Shown: positions 42,943-51,252 of the stretch, piece after piece
How positions within the stretch are numbered: the stretch's first letter is position 1
Layout: each line of letters starts with the position of its first letter
Assembly (NCBI GenBank): GCA_026707665.1
Contig: JAPOWK010000114.1
Coordinates: 113,635-177,634, forward strand
DNA: 64,000 nt
Direction: 5' to 3'
Source: Chloroflexota bacterium
GTDB lineage: Bacteria; Chloroflexota; Anaerolineae; Aggregatilineales; Phototrophicaceae
The notes under the pieces: model-generated
What the model saw: only the letters and a program-made list of their open reading frames with translations
Told to the model about the DNA's origin: nothing
Database searches by the model: none
Made by a program: the position numbers and the translations under genes

Positions 42943-44450
42943 GAAACTTTCGCCTTGGCGCCCGCCATTGTTGCAAGCTCAATGATGCCGGCTTCGGTCG
43001 CGTCCTCCTGCGCCACTTCGCCAACGATGCGTCCATCATTCATGACCAAAATGCGATCGCTCATGCCGATCACCTCGGGCAGCTCCGATGAGATCATTAC
43101 AATGGCGATGCCGCGATCATTCAACTGGCGCATCAGCTTGTAGATCTCGAACTTCGCGCCGACATCAACGCCCCGCGTCGGCTCATCCAATATCACAATG
43201 GCAGGATGCGTCTCCAGCCACTTCGCCAGCACCACCTTCTGCTGATTGCCGCCGCTGAGGTATTGCGCTTCCTGGTCTGCCGAAGCCATCACGATTGACA
43301 AGCGTACCTTCGCCTCCTCGACTACCTCATCCTCCGCCTGGCTCTGCAAGATGCCAAATCGCGTTACCCGAGAGAGAATCGGCAGCGTGATGTTGACGCG
43401 CACCGACAACGATGTGAACAAACCGTGCGACTTGCGGTCTTCCGGCACCAGCACCAAGCCCGATTCTATCGCCTGCGCCGGATTGCTCCAGCTCGCGCCT
43501 TTGTCGCCGGCTAGAGTGATCGTCCCGCTGGTCAAGGGGTCGGCGCCGAATAAGGCGCGCGCCAACTCCGTCCGGCCCGAGCCGACCATGCCAGCGATAC
43601 CCAGGATCTCGCCCTTGTACAATTCCAGGCTGGCGCCTTCGAGGATGGTATCAGTGGAAACATCCTCGGCGACCAAAACCAACTCGCCTTGCTCATGTTC
43701 CGTCCGCGGGAAGATCTCATCCAGCGGGCGGCCAACCATCAGCCTGACCAGCGTCTGTCGATCCAACTGATCGATGGGGCGGGTATCGACCAGTTCGCCA
43801 TCCTTGAGCACCGTCACTTCATCGGCGATGCGGAAGACCTCGTCCAGCCGATGCGAAATGTATATGATCGTGACGCCCTGCTCCACCAGCGACTCAATGA
43901 TACCGAACAGTTGATCCAGTTCGCTGCCGGCCAAAATCGCCGACGGCTCGTCCATGACGATCAGATCGGCATTCTGCGAAAGCGCCTTGGCGATCTCCAC
44001 CAACTGTCGCTGGGCGACGGTCAACTCGCTGACTGGCAAGTTTGTGTCCAAGGCGATGCCGAGGCGATTCAACAATGCGGCGGCGCCTTGATGAAGCGCT
44101 TTCAAATTCAAGACGCCAACTGCGTGGCGCGGCTCGCGCCCGAGGAAGATGTTCTCAGCCACGGACATCCGCGGGACCAACGCCAGTTCCTGGTAGATGA
44201 TGCTGATCCCGCTGTCGATGATCTCGCCGGCCGATAGTCCCTCGCGCCGTTGACCCTTGTAGATGATCTCGCCGGCATCCGCCCGGTAGGCGCCAGCCAG
44301 AATCTTCATCAGGGTCGACTTGCCGGCGCCATTCTCGCCCACTAGCCCGTATACCCGGCCGGGCCGGCAGCGAATGGATACATCCTTCAAGGCCTGCACA
44401 CCGGCAAAGGACTTGGAGATATTTTGCATCTCCAGGATGTATTCGCTCAT
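42939..44450 (-). CDS. Ribose/galactose-type ABC importer ATPase (RbsA/MglA-like)
   Basis: A 503-residue protein with two ABC domains. The first has GENGAGKSTLMKILAG and the signature LTVAQRQLVEIAKAL; the second has the usual degenerate P-loop (GMVGSGRTELARALFG) and LSGGNQQKVVLAKWL with Walker B ILDEPTRGVD. In the CUT2 family both domains act together on the permease dimer. It is followed with a 4-bp overlap by permease 1. A 253-nt gap with a repeat separates it from the binding protein upstream. Confidence 0.95.
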   Translation of the reverse strand: MSEYILEMQNISKSFAGVQALKDVSIRCRPGRVYGLVGENGAGKSTLMKILAGAYRADAGEIIYKGQRREGLSAGEIIDSGISIIYQELALVPRMSVAENIFLGREPRHAVGVLNLKALHQGAAALLNRLGIALDTNLPVSELTVAQRQLVEIAKALSQNADLIVMDEPSAILAGSELDQLFGIIESLVEQGVTIIYISHRLDEVFRIADEVTVLKDGELVDTRPIDQLDRQTLVRLMVGRPLDEIFPRTEHEQGELVLVAEDVSTDTILEGASLELYKGEILGIAGMVGSGRTELARALFGADPLTSGTITLAGDKGASWSNPAQAIESGLVLVPEDRKSHGLFTSLSVRVNITLPILSRVTRFGILQSQAEDEVVEEAKVRLSIVMASADQEAQYLSGGNQQKVVLAKWLETHPAIVILDEPTRGVDVGAKFEIYKLMRQLNDRGIAIVMISSELPEVIGMSDRILVMNDGRIVGEVAQEDATEAGIIELATMAGAKAKVS

Positions 44451-44511
44451 GCCTTAATCTCGGTCTTCTGGGCCAACCATCGAGGCAGGTCTAAAGTTGT
44501 ACGGGCGCGAG

Positions 44512-44579
44512 GCAAACCCCATCCCCGAAGGTCTTTGTCTACGTGACCCGGCCCCTTCCCCAGCGAGCTAGGGAAGGGG
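44512..44579 (-). repeat. Family B repeat interrupted by a 22-nt insert
   Basis: On the minus strand: CCCCTTCCC, loop TAGCTCGCTG, GGGAAGGGG, then CCGGG, a 22-nt insert, and GGGGATGGGGTTTGCC. On the plus strand the insert is 44526-44547, CGAAGGTCTT followed by TGTCTACGTGAC. Without it the sequence matches the family B copies at 52610 and 63622. It lies between the importer's binding-protein and ATPase genes. Confidence 0.8.
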
Positions 44580-44703
44580 CGCTAGACCTTGCGAACACTT
44601 AATCTACACTGATTTTGCCCAAAGTGAGACGCAAGGCATTTCGCGTGCGCGGCGTTAATGTCGCGCGCGAGTCTACATATTCCGCCGGTGGGGTTGCTAG
44701 CCC

Positions 44704-45849
44704 CTACTCTTCTTCAACCAGGAAGCCAAGCTCATCCAGCGCCTCGTCCGACATCGTGACCGGACCATGCACGTCATCGCTCCATCGCGGTCGATAGTAA
44801 TCCTCAGCTTCGGCGTCAGTGAAGGGGCGGGCTTCCGGCATGGTGTCGACGAAATCGATAAAGCGCGGGATAGGTTCGCCCTGCAGAATCTGAACAGCGG
44901 CGTCGATGCAGATCGTGATCATCGCGTTGGGATACATCCAGGCGTAGAATTGGAAACCGTGTTCTATCGCCGAGCGCAGGAAGCCATTCTGCATTTCCCC
45001 GCCCGCAATCGGCGGGATCTCCATTTCGGCATCCTCATAGGCGCTGATCATGCCCTGGACCATTTGCGCGCCGCCCGACCAGATGCCGTCAATCTCGTCG
45101 CCGTGCTGCGCCAGCCAGGTCTCCATGATCTTCTTGCCTTCGGCCGGCGACCAGAATCCGGGCTGCTTGTCGATCAGTTCAATGCCGTGGGATTCAAAGA
45201 CAGCCATTGCGCCTTCTTCCATGATGTCCGACGTGGACGTGCCCGGGATGCCAGTCATCATCAGGAAATCGCCATCGGCCCCGACCGTGTCAATCAGCCA
45301 CTGCGCCAAGGTGGCGCCGATACTATAGAGATTGGTGCCGACCTCGGTGACGAAATTGTCGGTTTCCACGGCGCTGGCGCAGAGCACAACCGGTACGCCC
45401 TGCATCATCGCCCGCTCAACGGGCGCCGACAAAGCAGCCGCGCCCATCGGCACCAGAATTAGCGCGTCCGGTTCCTGCGCCAACAAATCCTCTACCTGCG
45501 GCACCTGAATATCGGCGCTGGCCTGGGCATCGCCGTACAAGAATTCCGAGATGACATCCTCGCCCAATTCGTCGACATACCAGTAGGCGTGCGCGTCAAA
45601 TAGAGCCGACCAGGCGTTGCTGGTACCTTGCGCGGCCAGGGCGATCCGATAAGGCGGATCCTTGGCAAATTCGCTGGTGTCATACTCTTGATCCAGACGC
45701 GGAATCACGCTCTGCAAGTAGGGCGAGGCGTCGACCATCTCTTGCGTGATTTCGAATTCCGTCATCCCTTCGTCCTGCCCAATCGACACGATTGACGTGC
45801 CGAGCAGCAGCGACAATATGAACAGCGTGTAAATCAATTTCCTCAACAT
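44704..45849 (-). CDS. Sugar ABC importer substrate-binding protein (RbsB/type I periplasmic-binding fold)
   Basis: A 381-residue exported protein with an N-terminal signal (LIYTLFILSLLLGTSIVSIG). The two-lobed type I fold is visible from YRIALAAQGTSNAWSALFDAH, VEDLLAQEPDALILVPMG, GVPVVLCASAVETDNFVTEVGTN and IDGIWSGGAQMVQGMISAYEDA. AGGGAGGA is 7 nt before the ATG. It lies between permease 2 and the ATPase. The ligand is unknown; xylose, ribose or a purine nucleoside are usual for the family. Confidence 0.9.
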   Translation of the reverse strand: MLRKLIYTLFILSLLLGTSIVSIGQDEGMTEFEITQEMVDASPYLQSVIPRLDQEYDTSEFAKDPPYRIALAAQGTSNAWSALFDAHAYWYVDELGEDVISEFLYGDAQASADIQVPQVEDLLAQEPDALILVPMGAAALSAPVERAMMQGVPVVLCASAVETDNFVTEVGTNLYSIGATLAQWLIDTVGADGDFLMMTGIPGTSTSDIMEEGAMAVFESHGIELIDKQPGFWSPAEGKKIMETWLAQHGDEIDGIWSGGAQMVQGMISAYEDAEMEIPPIAGGEMQNGFLRSAIEHGFQFYAWMYPNAMITICIDAAVQILQGEPIPRFIDFVDTMPEARPFTDAEAEDYYRPRWSDDVHGPVTMSDEALDELGFLVEEE

Positions 45850-45954
45850 CAGATTTCCTCCCTAAGATTACTTAGAGTCAACACGATAAACTTCTGCTGA
45901 CCCGCTTTCTAACCGACTTGATCTTCCCAATTCGCCCCCTTTTCTCTTCACACC

Positions 45955-46938
45955 TTACTCTTCAACATTGGCGAGGCTGTACAGCGTTACCGCGCCAAGA
46001 ATCACCAAGCCCTTGATGATGAACTGAACTTCGATATCCAAGCCCATCAGCACCGCCATCGTGCTCAAGATCTGAATGATCAGCACGCCGGCGATTGTCC
46101 CCAGCAAGCCCCCGCGCCCGCCGACGAAGGCGGTCCCGCCGACGATGGCGGCCGCGATTGAATCCAGCTCCAGCCCAGTCCCGATAAAGCGATCCACGTA
46201 GCCGACATAGCCTGTCAACACGACGCCGGAGGCAACCGCCAAGCAGCTTCCCAGGATATACACGGAGATGCGGATGCCATCGACCGAGATGCCAGAGAGG
46301 CGCGCCGCTTCTATATTGCTGCCGACGGCGTAGACTTTGCGGCCGTATGCCGTTCGCCGCAGTACGAAGATGAACACGGCGTTCAGCCCCAGCCACAGAA
46401 GCAGCGGAATCGAAAGCACGAACCAGGACTGATTGACGATGCCCAAAATGTCGGGCACGAAGCCGCCAGGCACGCCCTTGGTATAGGCTTGCGTGGCGCC
46501 CTTGACCAATACCAGCATTCCCAATGTTGCCACAAAGGGCGGGACGCGCCGCTTCGTCACCAGAACGCCGTTGCCCAAACCCACCAGCGCGCCCAGCGCC
46601 AGCGCGATCAAGATCGCCGGAATGACCAGCTCATCGCGCCCGTTGGTGACATCCGCCACCACTATCGAAGTCATGAGGAAGATGCCGCCGACGGACAAGT
46701 CGAGCCCGGCGACCAACAGGATCAGCGTCTGCCCAATTGCGACAATGCCCAACTGCGATGCCTGTCGCATGACAACGGCGATGGTGTTGACATCGTAGAG
46801 TCTCGGCGTCAGGACAGTGGCGGCGAGCAGCAGCGCCACCAGGGCGATGTACACGCCGTAATTGGCGACGAACAGCCGCAGCCGCAGCGGCCAATCACCG
46901 ACGCTTGTTGCCGATTCGTATGGCTTTGCCACGCTCAT
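45955..46938 (-). CDS. Ribose/xylose-type ABC importer permease (RbsC-like) 2
   Basis: A 327-residue permease, first gene of the five-gene importer/aminotransferase operon. ASQLGIVAIGQTLILLVAGLDLSVGGIFLM and GGTAFVGGRGGLLGTIAGVLIIQ are the same signatures as in permease 1, at about 30-35% identity by eye. About nine hydrophobic segments. The gap to the binding protein is 105 nt. Operons of this family with two distinct permeases are common in Chloroflexota and alphaproteobacteria. Confidence 0.92.
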   Translation of the reverse strand: MSVAKPYESATSVGDWPLRLRLFVANYGVYIALVALLLAATVLTPRLYDVNTIAVVMRQASQLGIVAIGQTLILLVAGLDLSVGGIFLMTSIVVADVTNGRDELVIPAILIALALGALVGLGNGVLVTKRRVPPFVATLGMLVLVKGATQAYTKGVPGGFVPDILGIVNQSWFVLSIPLLLWLGLNAVFIFVLRRTAYGRKVYAVGSNIEAARLSGISVDGIRISVYILGSCLAVASGVVLTGYVGYVDRFIGTGLELDSIAAAIVGGTAFVGGRGGLLGTIAGVLIIQILSTMAVLMGLDIEVQFIIKGLVILGAVTLYSLANVEE

Positions 46939-47000
46939 TCGCAGTCCCGGCTGGCACTCTGAGCAGAGAGCGCTGTCATTTCACAGCCTGCTACCGCGCC

Positions 47001-47516
47001 TTAGTGCGGGGCGGCCGGCGCATCCTGGTCATCGAGGTACTTCGCCGCCCACTCGACGCCTTCCCAGGAAATCGTCTTCTCCGGCGTGATCTTGACCAGA
47101 TAACGTGGACGCACTCGCGAAGGCTCCAGATATTCCGGACCGCGTTCGCCCAAATAACGCACCGACATCCGGCGGCCGATCTCCAGCCACTCACCATGCA
47201 TCAGCGCCGGTCCCTCGACAACTTCCGCCGGACCGCGAAACAAGACCCGGGTGTAGGGAGTGCTGTCCATGGCGCAGGACACCGAACAACGCGGATGGCG
47301 CAGCAAATGCTGGGCGAAGATGGTTTTCGCGCGCGGGATCACCCACATCGATTCCCCGTCCCACTCCTGCCATACGGGCGTGATATAGGGATCGCCCTTG
47401 CTGTCGACGGTAGCGATCCGCGCGACCACAGGACCATCAAGGAACTCTTGCAGCTCCGCCGCGTTCAAGCCCCGCATCTTGCCCATCCACTCGGGGTATT
47501 CTCTTTTTGCGCTCAT
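47001..47516 (-). CDS. Pyridoxamine 5'-phosphate oxidase-fold (FMN/F420-binding split-barrel) protein
   Basis: A 171-residue flavin-reductase-like split-barrel protein. FLDGPVVARIATVDSKGDPYITPVW and CSVSCAMDSTPYTRVLFRGPAEVVE are typical of the PPOX-class group that uses FMN or F420. It is too short and too divergent to be PdxH itself. It lies 62 nt upstream of the sugar importer operon in the same direction. The substrate is unknown. Confidence 0.8.
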   Translation of the reverse strand: MSAKREYPEWMGKMRGLNAAELQEFLDGPVVARIATVDSKGDPYITPVWQEWDGESMWVIPRAKTIFAQHLLRHPRCSVSCAMDSTPYTRVLFRGPAEVVEGPALMHGEWLEIGRRMSVRYLGERGPEYLEPSRVRPRYLVKITPEKTISWEGVEWAAKYLDDQDAPAAPH

Positions 47517-47769
47517 ACTGTCAACCGCCTTTCTCTCATCAATCTATTTTCAGATTCTACGTTCGGACGCGCCGCGTCCAAGTTATGTTTCATTACTTGT
47601 CCGAGCGATAGCCCAAGTGTATCGCGCTTTGCCAGCCATGCAAAGTTTGTCCGCTGCGCGACTAAAGAACAAAGTCCTGCGCGTTGCAATTCAGAGTCAT
47701 ATAGATTAATATTGCGCAAAATACATCTCTCAATAATCGTCTATCATTAACTGAATGTGGGGCATAATC

Positions 47770-49113
47770 ATGATTATCAGGCTTTTTGTATTGGCGCTAA
47801 CGCTTTTTGGTATTGGCGGCGCGGCGGTAGTCAACGCCGATAACTGCTGCAACCTGGGCTGGCAATGCCAGACCGAAAAAGACTGGGATGATGGCTATTA
47901 CGCCTATCGTCGAAACCAATGCCCTGCGTCCGCCACAAGCGCCCAGCCAAGCGCCCCCCAGCCAGCGGCCGCCGGCCAAGTCAGCGACAACTGCTGCGGC
48001 ATCGACCGACAATGCTACAGCGAACACGACTGGATCGTCGGCTGGCATGCCTTCCGACTCGGGCAATGCCAAACGCCCGCCACGAGCGTTCGGACAAGTG
48101 TTCAGCAGTCAGCGCCAACCGGCCAAGTCAACGGCAACTGCTGCGGCATCGACCGCGAATGCCACACCCACTATGACTTTAGAATCGGCAAGCATGCCTT
48201 CCTAGCCGGGCATTGCCAAACGCGCGCCGCGATCGCTCAGTCAGTCGCCCAACAGTCAGCGGCCGGCCCCCGGTCAAGCATTGACAATTGCTGTCATTTG
48301 GATCGGTCTTGCCACAGCGAAGACGAGTGGAGAGCCGGGTACGCGGCTTTCGAGGCGCTGGAATGCTGGGAAGAATATGTGCAATGGAAAAGAACGCCGG
48401 ACCCGAGATATATGCCCGCGAGCGGCAGCGACAATTGCTGCACGGCGCCAGGTTGGCAGTGCCAGGAAGACGAGCATTTTCGCAAGGGCTTTTGGGCTTT
48501 TCAAGAATACAAGCACTGCGCGCCTAACGTAAAAGCGACTTACCTGCCCAAGAATCTCGATTCTTATGTCAATACGGAGAATTGCTGTCATTATGGTTGG
48601 ATTTGCCCGACCGACCAAAATTGGGTGGATGGCTATCACGCGTATCGGGCGAACCAATGTCCCCAACCTGCGCCGCCTCCCGCAGGCGTCGCCGGGCCCA
48701 TCCAGATTCACGGTCCCGGCGATTATGTCGCCGATACGTTGCGCGGGTTGCAATGGCTGTTGACCCACGCGCCACAGTGGTATACCTACGTGACCGACGT
48801 CGTTCGGGATATCACAGTAGTGTACGACAGGGTTGGAGCCGCAGTTTATGTAGCTAGAGGACACGTGGTTACTCAGCACTGGCGTTGGCCGGTAAGCGAT
48901 GATCCGAATATAATTCCGCTCGTTTATTTTGGCGATGAACTAGCCACCTTTATCGCCTTGTTACTCGTTCACGAAGCTTGTCATGTCCATGCGGCCAGAA
49001 AGGGAGGGCATGATCCGTGCCACGACGGTCGTCTTCCCTTAGGAGTCGACGAAGCGTACCACGCCATTGATGTCAAGGGCTACTGGGCGTGGCATTTGCA
49101 TGTGAATTTGTGA
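47770..49113 (+). CDS. Secreted protein with six Cys-Cys repeats and a C-terminal HEACH zincin-like motif
   Basis: About 447 residues from the ATG at 47770 (an ATG at 47755 adds five). A signal peptide (MIIRLFVLALTLFGIGGAAVVNA) precedes six repeats of about 28 residues: DNCC, 5-7 residues, C, then DW-GY-A(Y/F) and a final C. In numbering from 47755 the CC pairs are at 31/32, 80/81, 129/130, 179/180, 228/229 and 277/278. Proline/alanine/glutamine spacers separate the first four. The C-terminal 140 residues contain VHEACHVHA (406-414), an HExxH zinc motif, and DEAYHAID about 26 residues later, a possible third-ligand site. I do not recognise the family. It is more AT-rich than its neighbours and stands alone, next to convergent and divergent genes. 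Confidence 0.8.
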   Translation: MIIRLFVLALTLFGIGGAAVVNADNCCNLGWQCQTEKDWDDGYYAYRRNQCPASATSAQPSAPQPAAAGQVSDNCCGIDRQCYSEHDWIVGWHAFRLGQCQTPATSVRTSVQQSAPTGQVNGNCCGIDRECHTHYDFRIGKHAFLAGHCQTRAAIAQSVAQQSAAGPRSSIDNCCHLDRSCHSEDEWRAGYAAFEALECWEEYVQWKRTPDPRYMPASGSDNCCTAPGWQCQEDEHFRKGFWAFQEYKHCAPNVKATYLPKNLDSYVNTENCCHYGWICPTDQNWVDGYHAYRANQCPQPAPPPAGVAGPIQIHGPGDYVADTLRGLQWLLTHAPQWYTYVTDVVRDITVVYDRVGAAVYVARGHVVTQHWRWPVSDDPNIIPLVYFGDELATFIALLLVHEACHVHAARKGGHDPCHDGRLPLGVDEAYHAIDVKGYWAWHLHVNL

Positions 49114-49154
49114 AACCCTCGGCGTCAATATCGTGGCGCCCGCGTATGCCGGCT

Positions 49155-49925
49155 TCAAGCGAATTCGATTTTCACGCCAGCGCCGGCTTGCTCGTCGACT
49201 GCCGTCCGCTCGCCGTCCGTCCGGAATCGAATCCGATAAGGCACGGGCCTATTCCCGGCGATATGCTCGCGCAGCGGGCTGCCCTCATCGTCGGGCGTCA
49301 GATACTCCAGCCGATGCGAGCCGACTTCGAAGACGACGCCTGAGGCCTTGAGCGCATCGTCGCGCGTATGCTCGCCTTCAGCGCCCAGAGCGACGCTCAT
49401 GATCCGCCGCGCCAAGTCGAGATCGTGCGCTGCCAGCGTGATTGTGTCGATGCCGGTAACGCCATTCGCGTGTTCGTTTTCCTTGGGCACGCGTTCTTCG
49501 CGCGGCGTCTCGTCTTCAATGACGAAGGGAATCAGCCCTTGAAACGGATCATAGATCTCATTGTTGAGCCAGGCGAGGCGATAACCATCGTGGCGAACGC
49601 GGCTCAACCCGACTAGCGGGCTCATCTCGACGCCCTGTGCCTCGAAGACCGCGTAGTCGGCGCGGATATCATCGGTCCGCATGCAGAAGTCGATCAGTCC
49701 CCCACCCTTCCGATGCACCGCGTCCCACCAATAGTGATTCGGGCTTTCTTCGTAGAAGGAGAGCAGCTCAATATAAGCGCCATCACCCAGACCAATCAAT
49801 CGATTGTAGGAGCCAATTGGGTGGCGCCCGCCGTCAACGACATTGAAACCCAGCTCCTTGAAAGTCGCCGTCAAGTCATCGAGATCCGGTCCCGCAATGA
49901 CGATATGATCGATGCCAAGGAGCAT
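49155..49925 (-). CDS. Glyoxalase-like (VOC superfamily) protein
   Basis: A 256-residue protein with two beta-alpha-beta-beta-beta modules. The first starts MLLGIDHIVIAGPDLDDLTATFKELGF with the first metal His; GRHPIGSYNRLIGLGDGAYIELL follows. The second, NGVTGIDTITLAAHDLDLARRIM, is about residues 150-250. It resembles the Glyoxalase_3 group. The ATG at 49925 with AAGGAAG 7 nt upstream was chosen; a frame open much further upstream overlaps the divergent hydrolase gene and is not coding. Function unknown. Confidence 0.82.
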   Translation of the reverse strand: MLLGIDHIVIAGPDLDDLTATFKELGFNVVDGGRHPIGSYNRLIGLGDGAYIELLSFYEESPNHYWWDAVHRKGGGLIDFCMRTDDIRADYAVFEAQGVEMSPLVGLSRVRHDGYRLAWLNNEIYDPFQGLIPFVIEDETPREERVPKENEHANGVTGIDTITLAAHDLDLARRIMSVALGAEGEHTRDDALKASGVVFEVGSHRLEYLTPDDEGSPLREHIAGNRPVPYRIRFRTDGERTAVDEQAGAGVKIEFA

Positions 49926-50045
49926 GTTTCGCTTCCTTCCCTCCAAAATAATGGCGCGAGTATAGCACGCTAGCCGCCGACATTCCTTGACGAAAGCGCC
50001 AGAATCCGTTCTATTTGTAGAGATGGAGTCATCTGGAGAACAAAC

Positions 50046-50792
50046 ATGAAACTGACGAGCGATTTGCACGTTGTCGGCGGCGGTTACTTCGGCTTTGGAT
50101 TGTCCGGCTATCTGGACTGCCACGTCTTCGTGCTCAACAGTGGAAGCGAATTGGCGCTGATCGATCCCGGCATGGGCATGGACCGGGACTTCGACACCAT
50201 ACTGGATCACATTCGCGGCGACGGCTTGGATCCCGCCAAGATCCGAAAGCTGATCCTGACGCATTATCATTGTGACCACATTGGCGCCGCGGCTGAAGCG
50301 CAGCAGCGGCTTGATGTCGAGGTGTATTCCTCCGCCTTCGCAGCGCCGGTCATCCGCGAGGCCGACGAAAAAGCGGTCGCGCTGGATGTCGCCAAAGCGG
50401 CCGGATTCTACCCCGACGAATTCTTTCTGCCGCCCTGCCCGGTCGATGTGGAGCTTGTTGAGGGCGATACCATCAAGGTCGGCAATCTGGAGCTAGAAAC
50501 TTTCGAGACACCGGGCCACTGCGACGGCCATCTCAGTTTCCTCATGCGCGGTGGCGACCGGACCTACTTGCTGGGCGCCGACCTGGTTTTCTGGGGCGGC
50601 AAAGTCGTCTGGCAGAACATCCATGACTGCCGCATCGACGCTTACGCCGACAGCATGTTCAAGCTGGAGCCCCACGACTTCGATGCGCTGATCCCGGGGC
50701 ATTTGCAGATTTCGCTGACCGGCGGCAAAGCGCACCTCGATGCGGCTTGCGCGGCCTTTCGACAGTTGGGCGTCCCGCCGAATTTGCTTTGA
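50046..50792 (+). CDS. Metallo-beta-lactamase-fold hydrolase
   Basis: A 248-residue protein with the di-zinc motif THYHCDHIG (His73, His75, Asp77, His78), the distal ligand in TPGHCDGHLSF and GADLVFWGG. The final conserved His is in LIPGHLQISLTGG. It is a glyoxalase II-like/MBL-fold enzyme; the substrate is unknown. GGAG lies 9 nt before the ATG. It diverges from the VOC gene across a 120-nt gap, which might pair two detoxification-type enzymes. Confidence 0.87.
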   Translation: MKLTSDLHVVGGGYFGFGLSGYLDCHVFVLNSGSELALIDPGMGMDRDFDTILDHIRGDGLDPAKIRKLILTHYHCDHIGAAAEAQQRLDVEVYSSAFAAPVIREADEKAVALDVAKAAGFYPDEFFLPPCPVDVELVEGDTIKVGNLELETFETPGHCDGHLSFLMRGGDRTYLLGADLVFWGGKVVWQNIHDCRIDAYADSMFKLEPHDFDALIPGHLQISLTGGKAHLDAACAAFRQLGVPPNLL

Positions 50793-50918
50793 CGCCTAGT
50801 GCTTCAATACGTTGCGCGTTGCGAGCAATGGTGTCGAACTAGATGTCAGCAGGTAAGGATGTTGTATCGACCGGTCAACAGCTTGCACGATTGACGCTCT
50901 AAGCATAGATAGTCCTCT

Positions 50919-50999
50919 GTGGGCGTCCTCGATGGCGATATCGACGGGGCGCTGGAAGTGGCGCAAGAGCGCTTCACCCAGATCTTGGCCGAAGGCTAA
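50919..50999 (+). pseudogene. Remnant of an ABC substrate-binding-protein gene (3' end only)
   Basis: The frame GVLDGDIDGALEVAQERF followed by TQILAEG and a TAA matches the very end of the intact binding protein 1.5 kb downstream (AILDGDIDGALELGQERF, TQIMEG) at about 20 of 25 positions. Nothing upstream of it is homologous. It is most simply the scar of an older or duplicated binding-protein gene. Confidence 0.75.
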
Positions 51000-51122
51000 T
51001 CCACCGCGCGCCACTGATTTCCAGCCGTGAACGGGCGCCGGTGTCATTGAATGCGCAAAGGGGTGAGTTCCTGGCTTGCCCCGAGTGCTGACGACTAAAG
51101 ACCGATCCCCGCGCAAATCGTG

Positions 51123-51152
51123 TTGGCAATGCAGCAGGAAAAGCAATATACT
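51123..51152 (+). promoter_or_regulatory. Predicted promoter for the UgpB-type operon
   Basis: TTGGCA (51123-51128) and TATACT (51147-51152), 18 nt apart, each match consensus in five of six positions. An inverted repeat CTAGC-TC-GCTAG (51151-51162) begins in the -10 box, a possible operator. The start codon of the binding protein is 101 nt downstream. Confidence 0.55.
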
Positions 51153-51252
51153 AGCTCGCTAGAGTCGATACCGGCTTTGGCGCGCTATTTCGTCGGCTGG
51201 GCGGGAAGCGCGCACTAACGTCCATACATGAGTCTCGAAAGGATGAAGTAAC

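Larger units (their letters stand above)
50793..51252. other. Intergenic region holding a binding-protein remnant and a promoter
   Basis: About 460 nt with no intact gene. It contains a remnant of a sugar-binding-protein gene at 50919-50999 and a good promoter for the next gene at 51123-51152. The rest (about 51000-51120) shows nothing recognisable. Confidence 0.65.

Noticed and set aside
47001..47516. Pyridoxamine phosphate oxidase pairing with pdxS
   Set aside because: Too short and divergent for PdxH, and organisms with the PdxS route do not need it for de novo synthesis; a generic flavin split-barrel is safer.
49155..50279. Long form (374 residues) of the VOC protein starting at 50279
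   Set aside because: The extra 118 residues overlap the divergent metallo-hydrolase gene and lack family similarity, whereas the ATG at 49925 has a good ribosome binding site.
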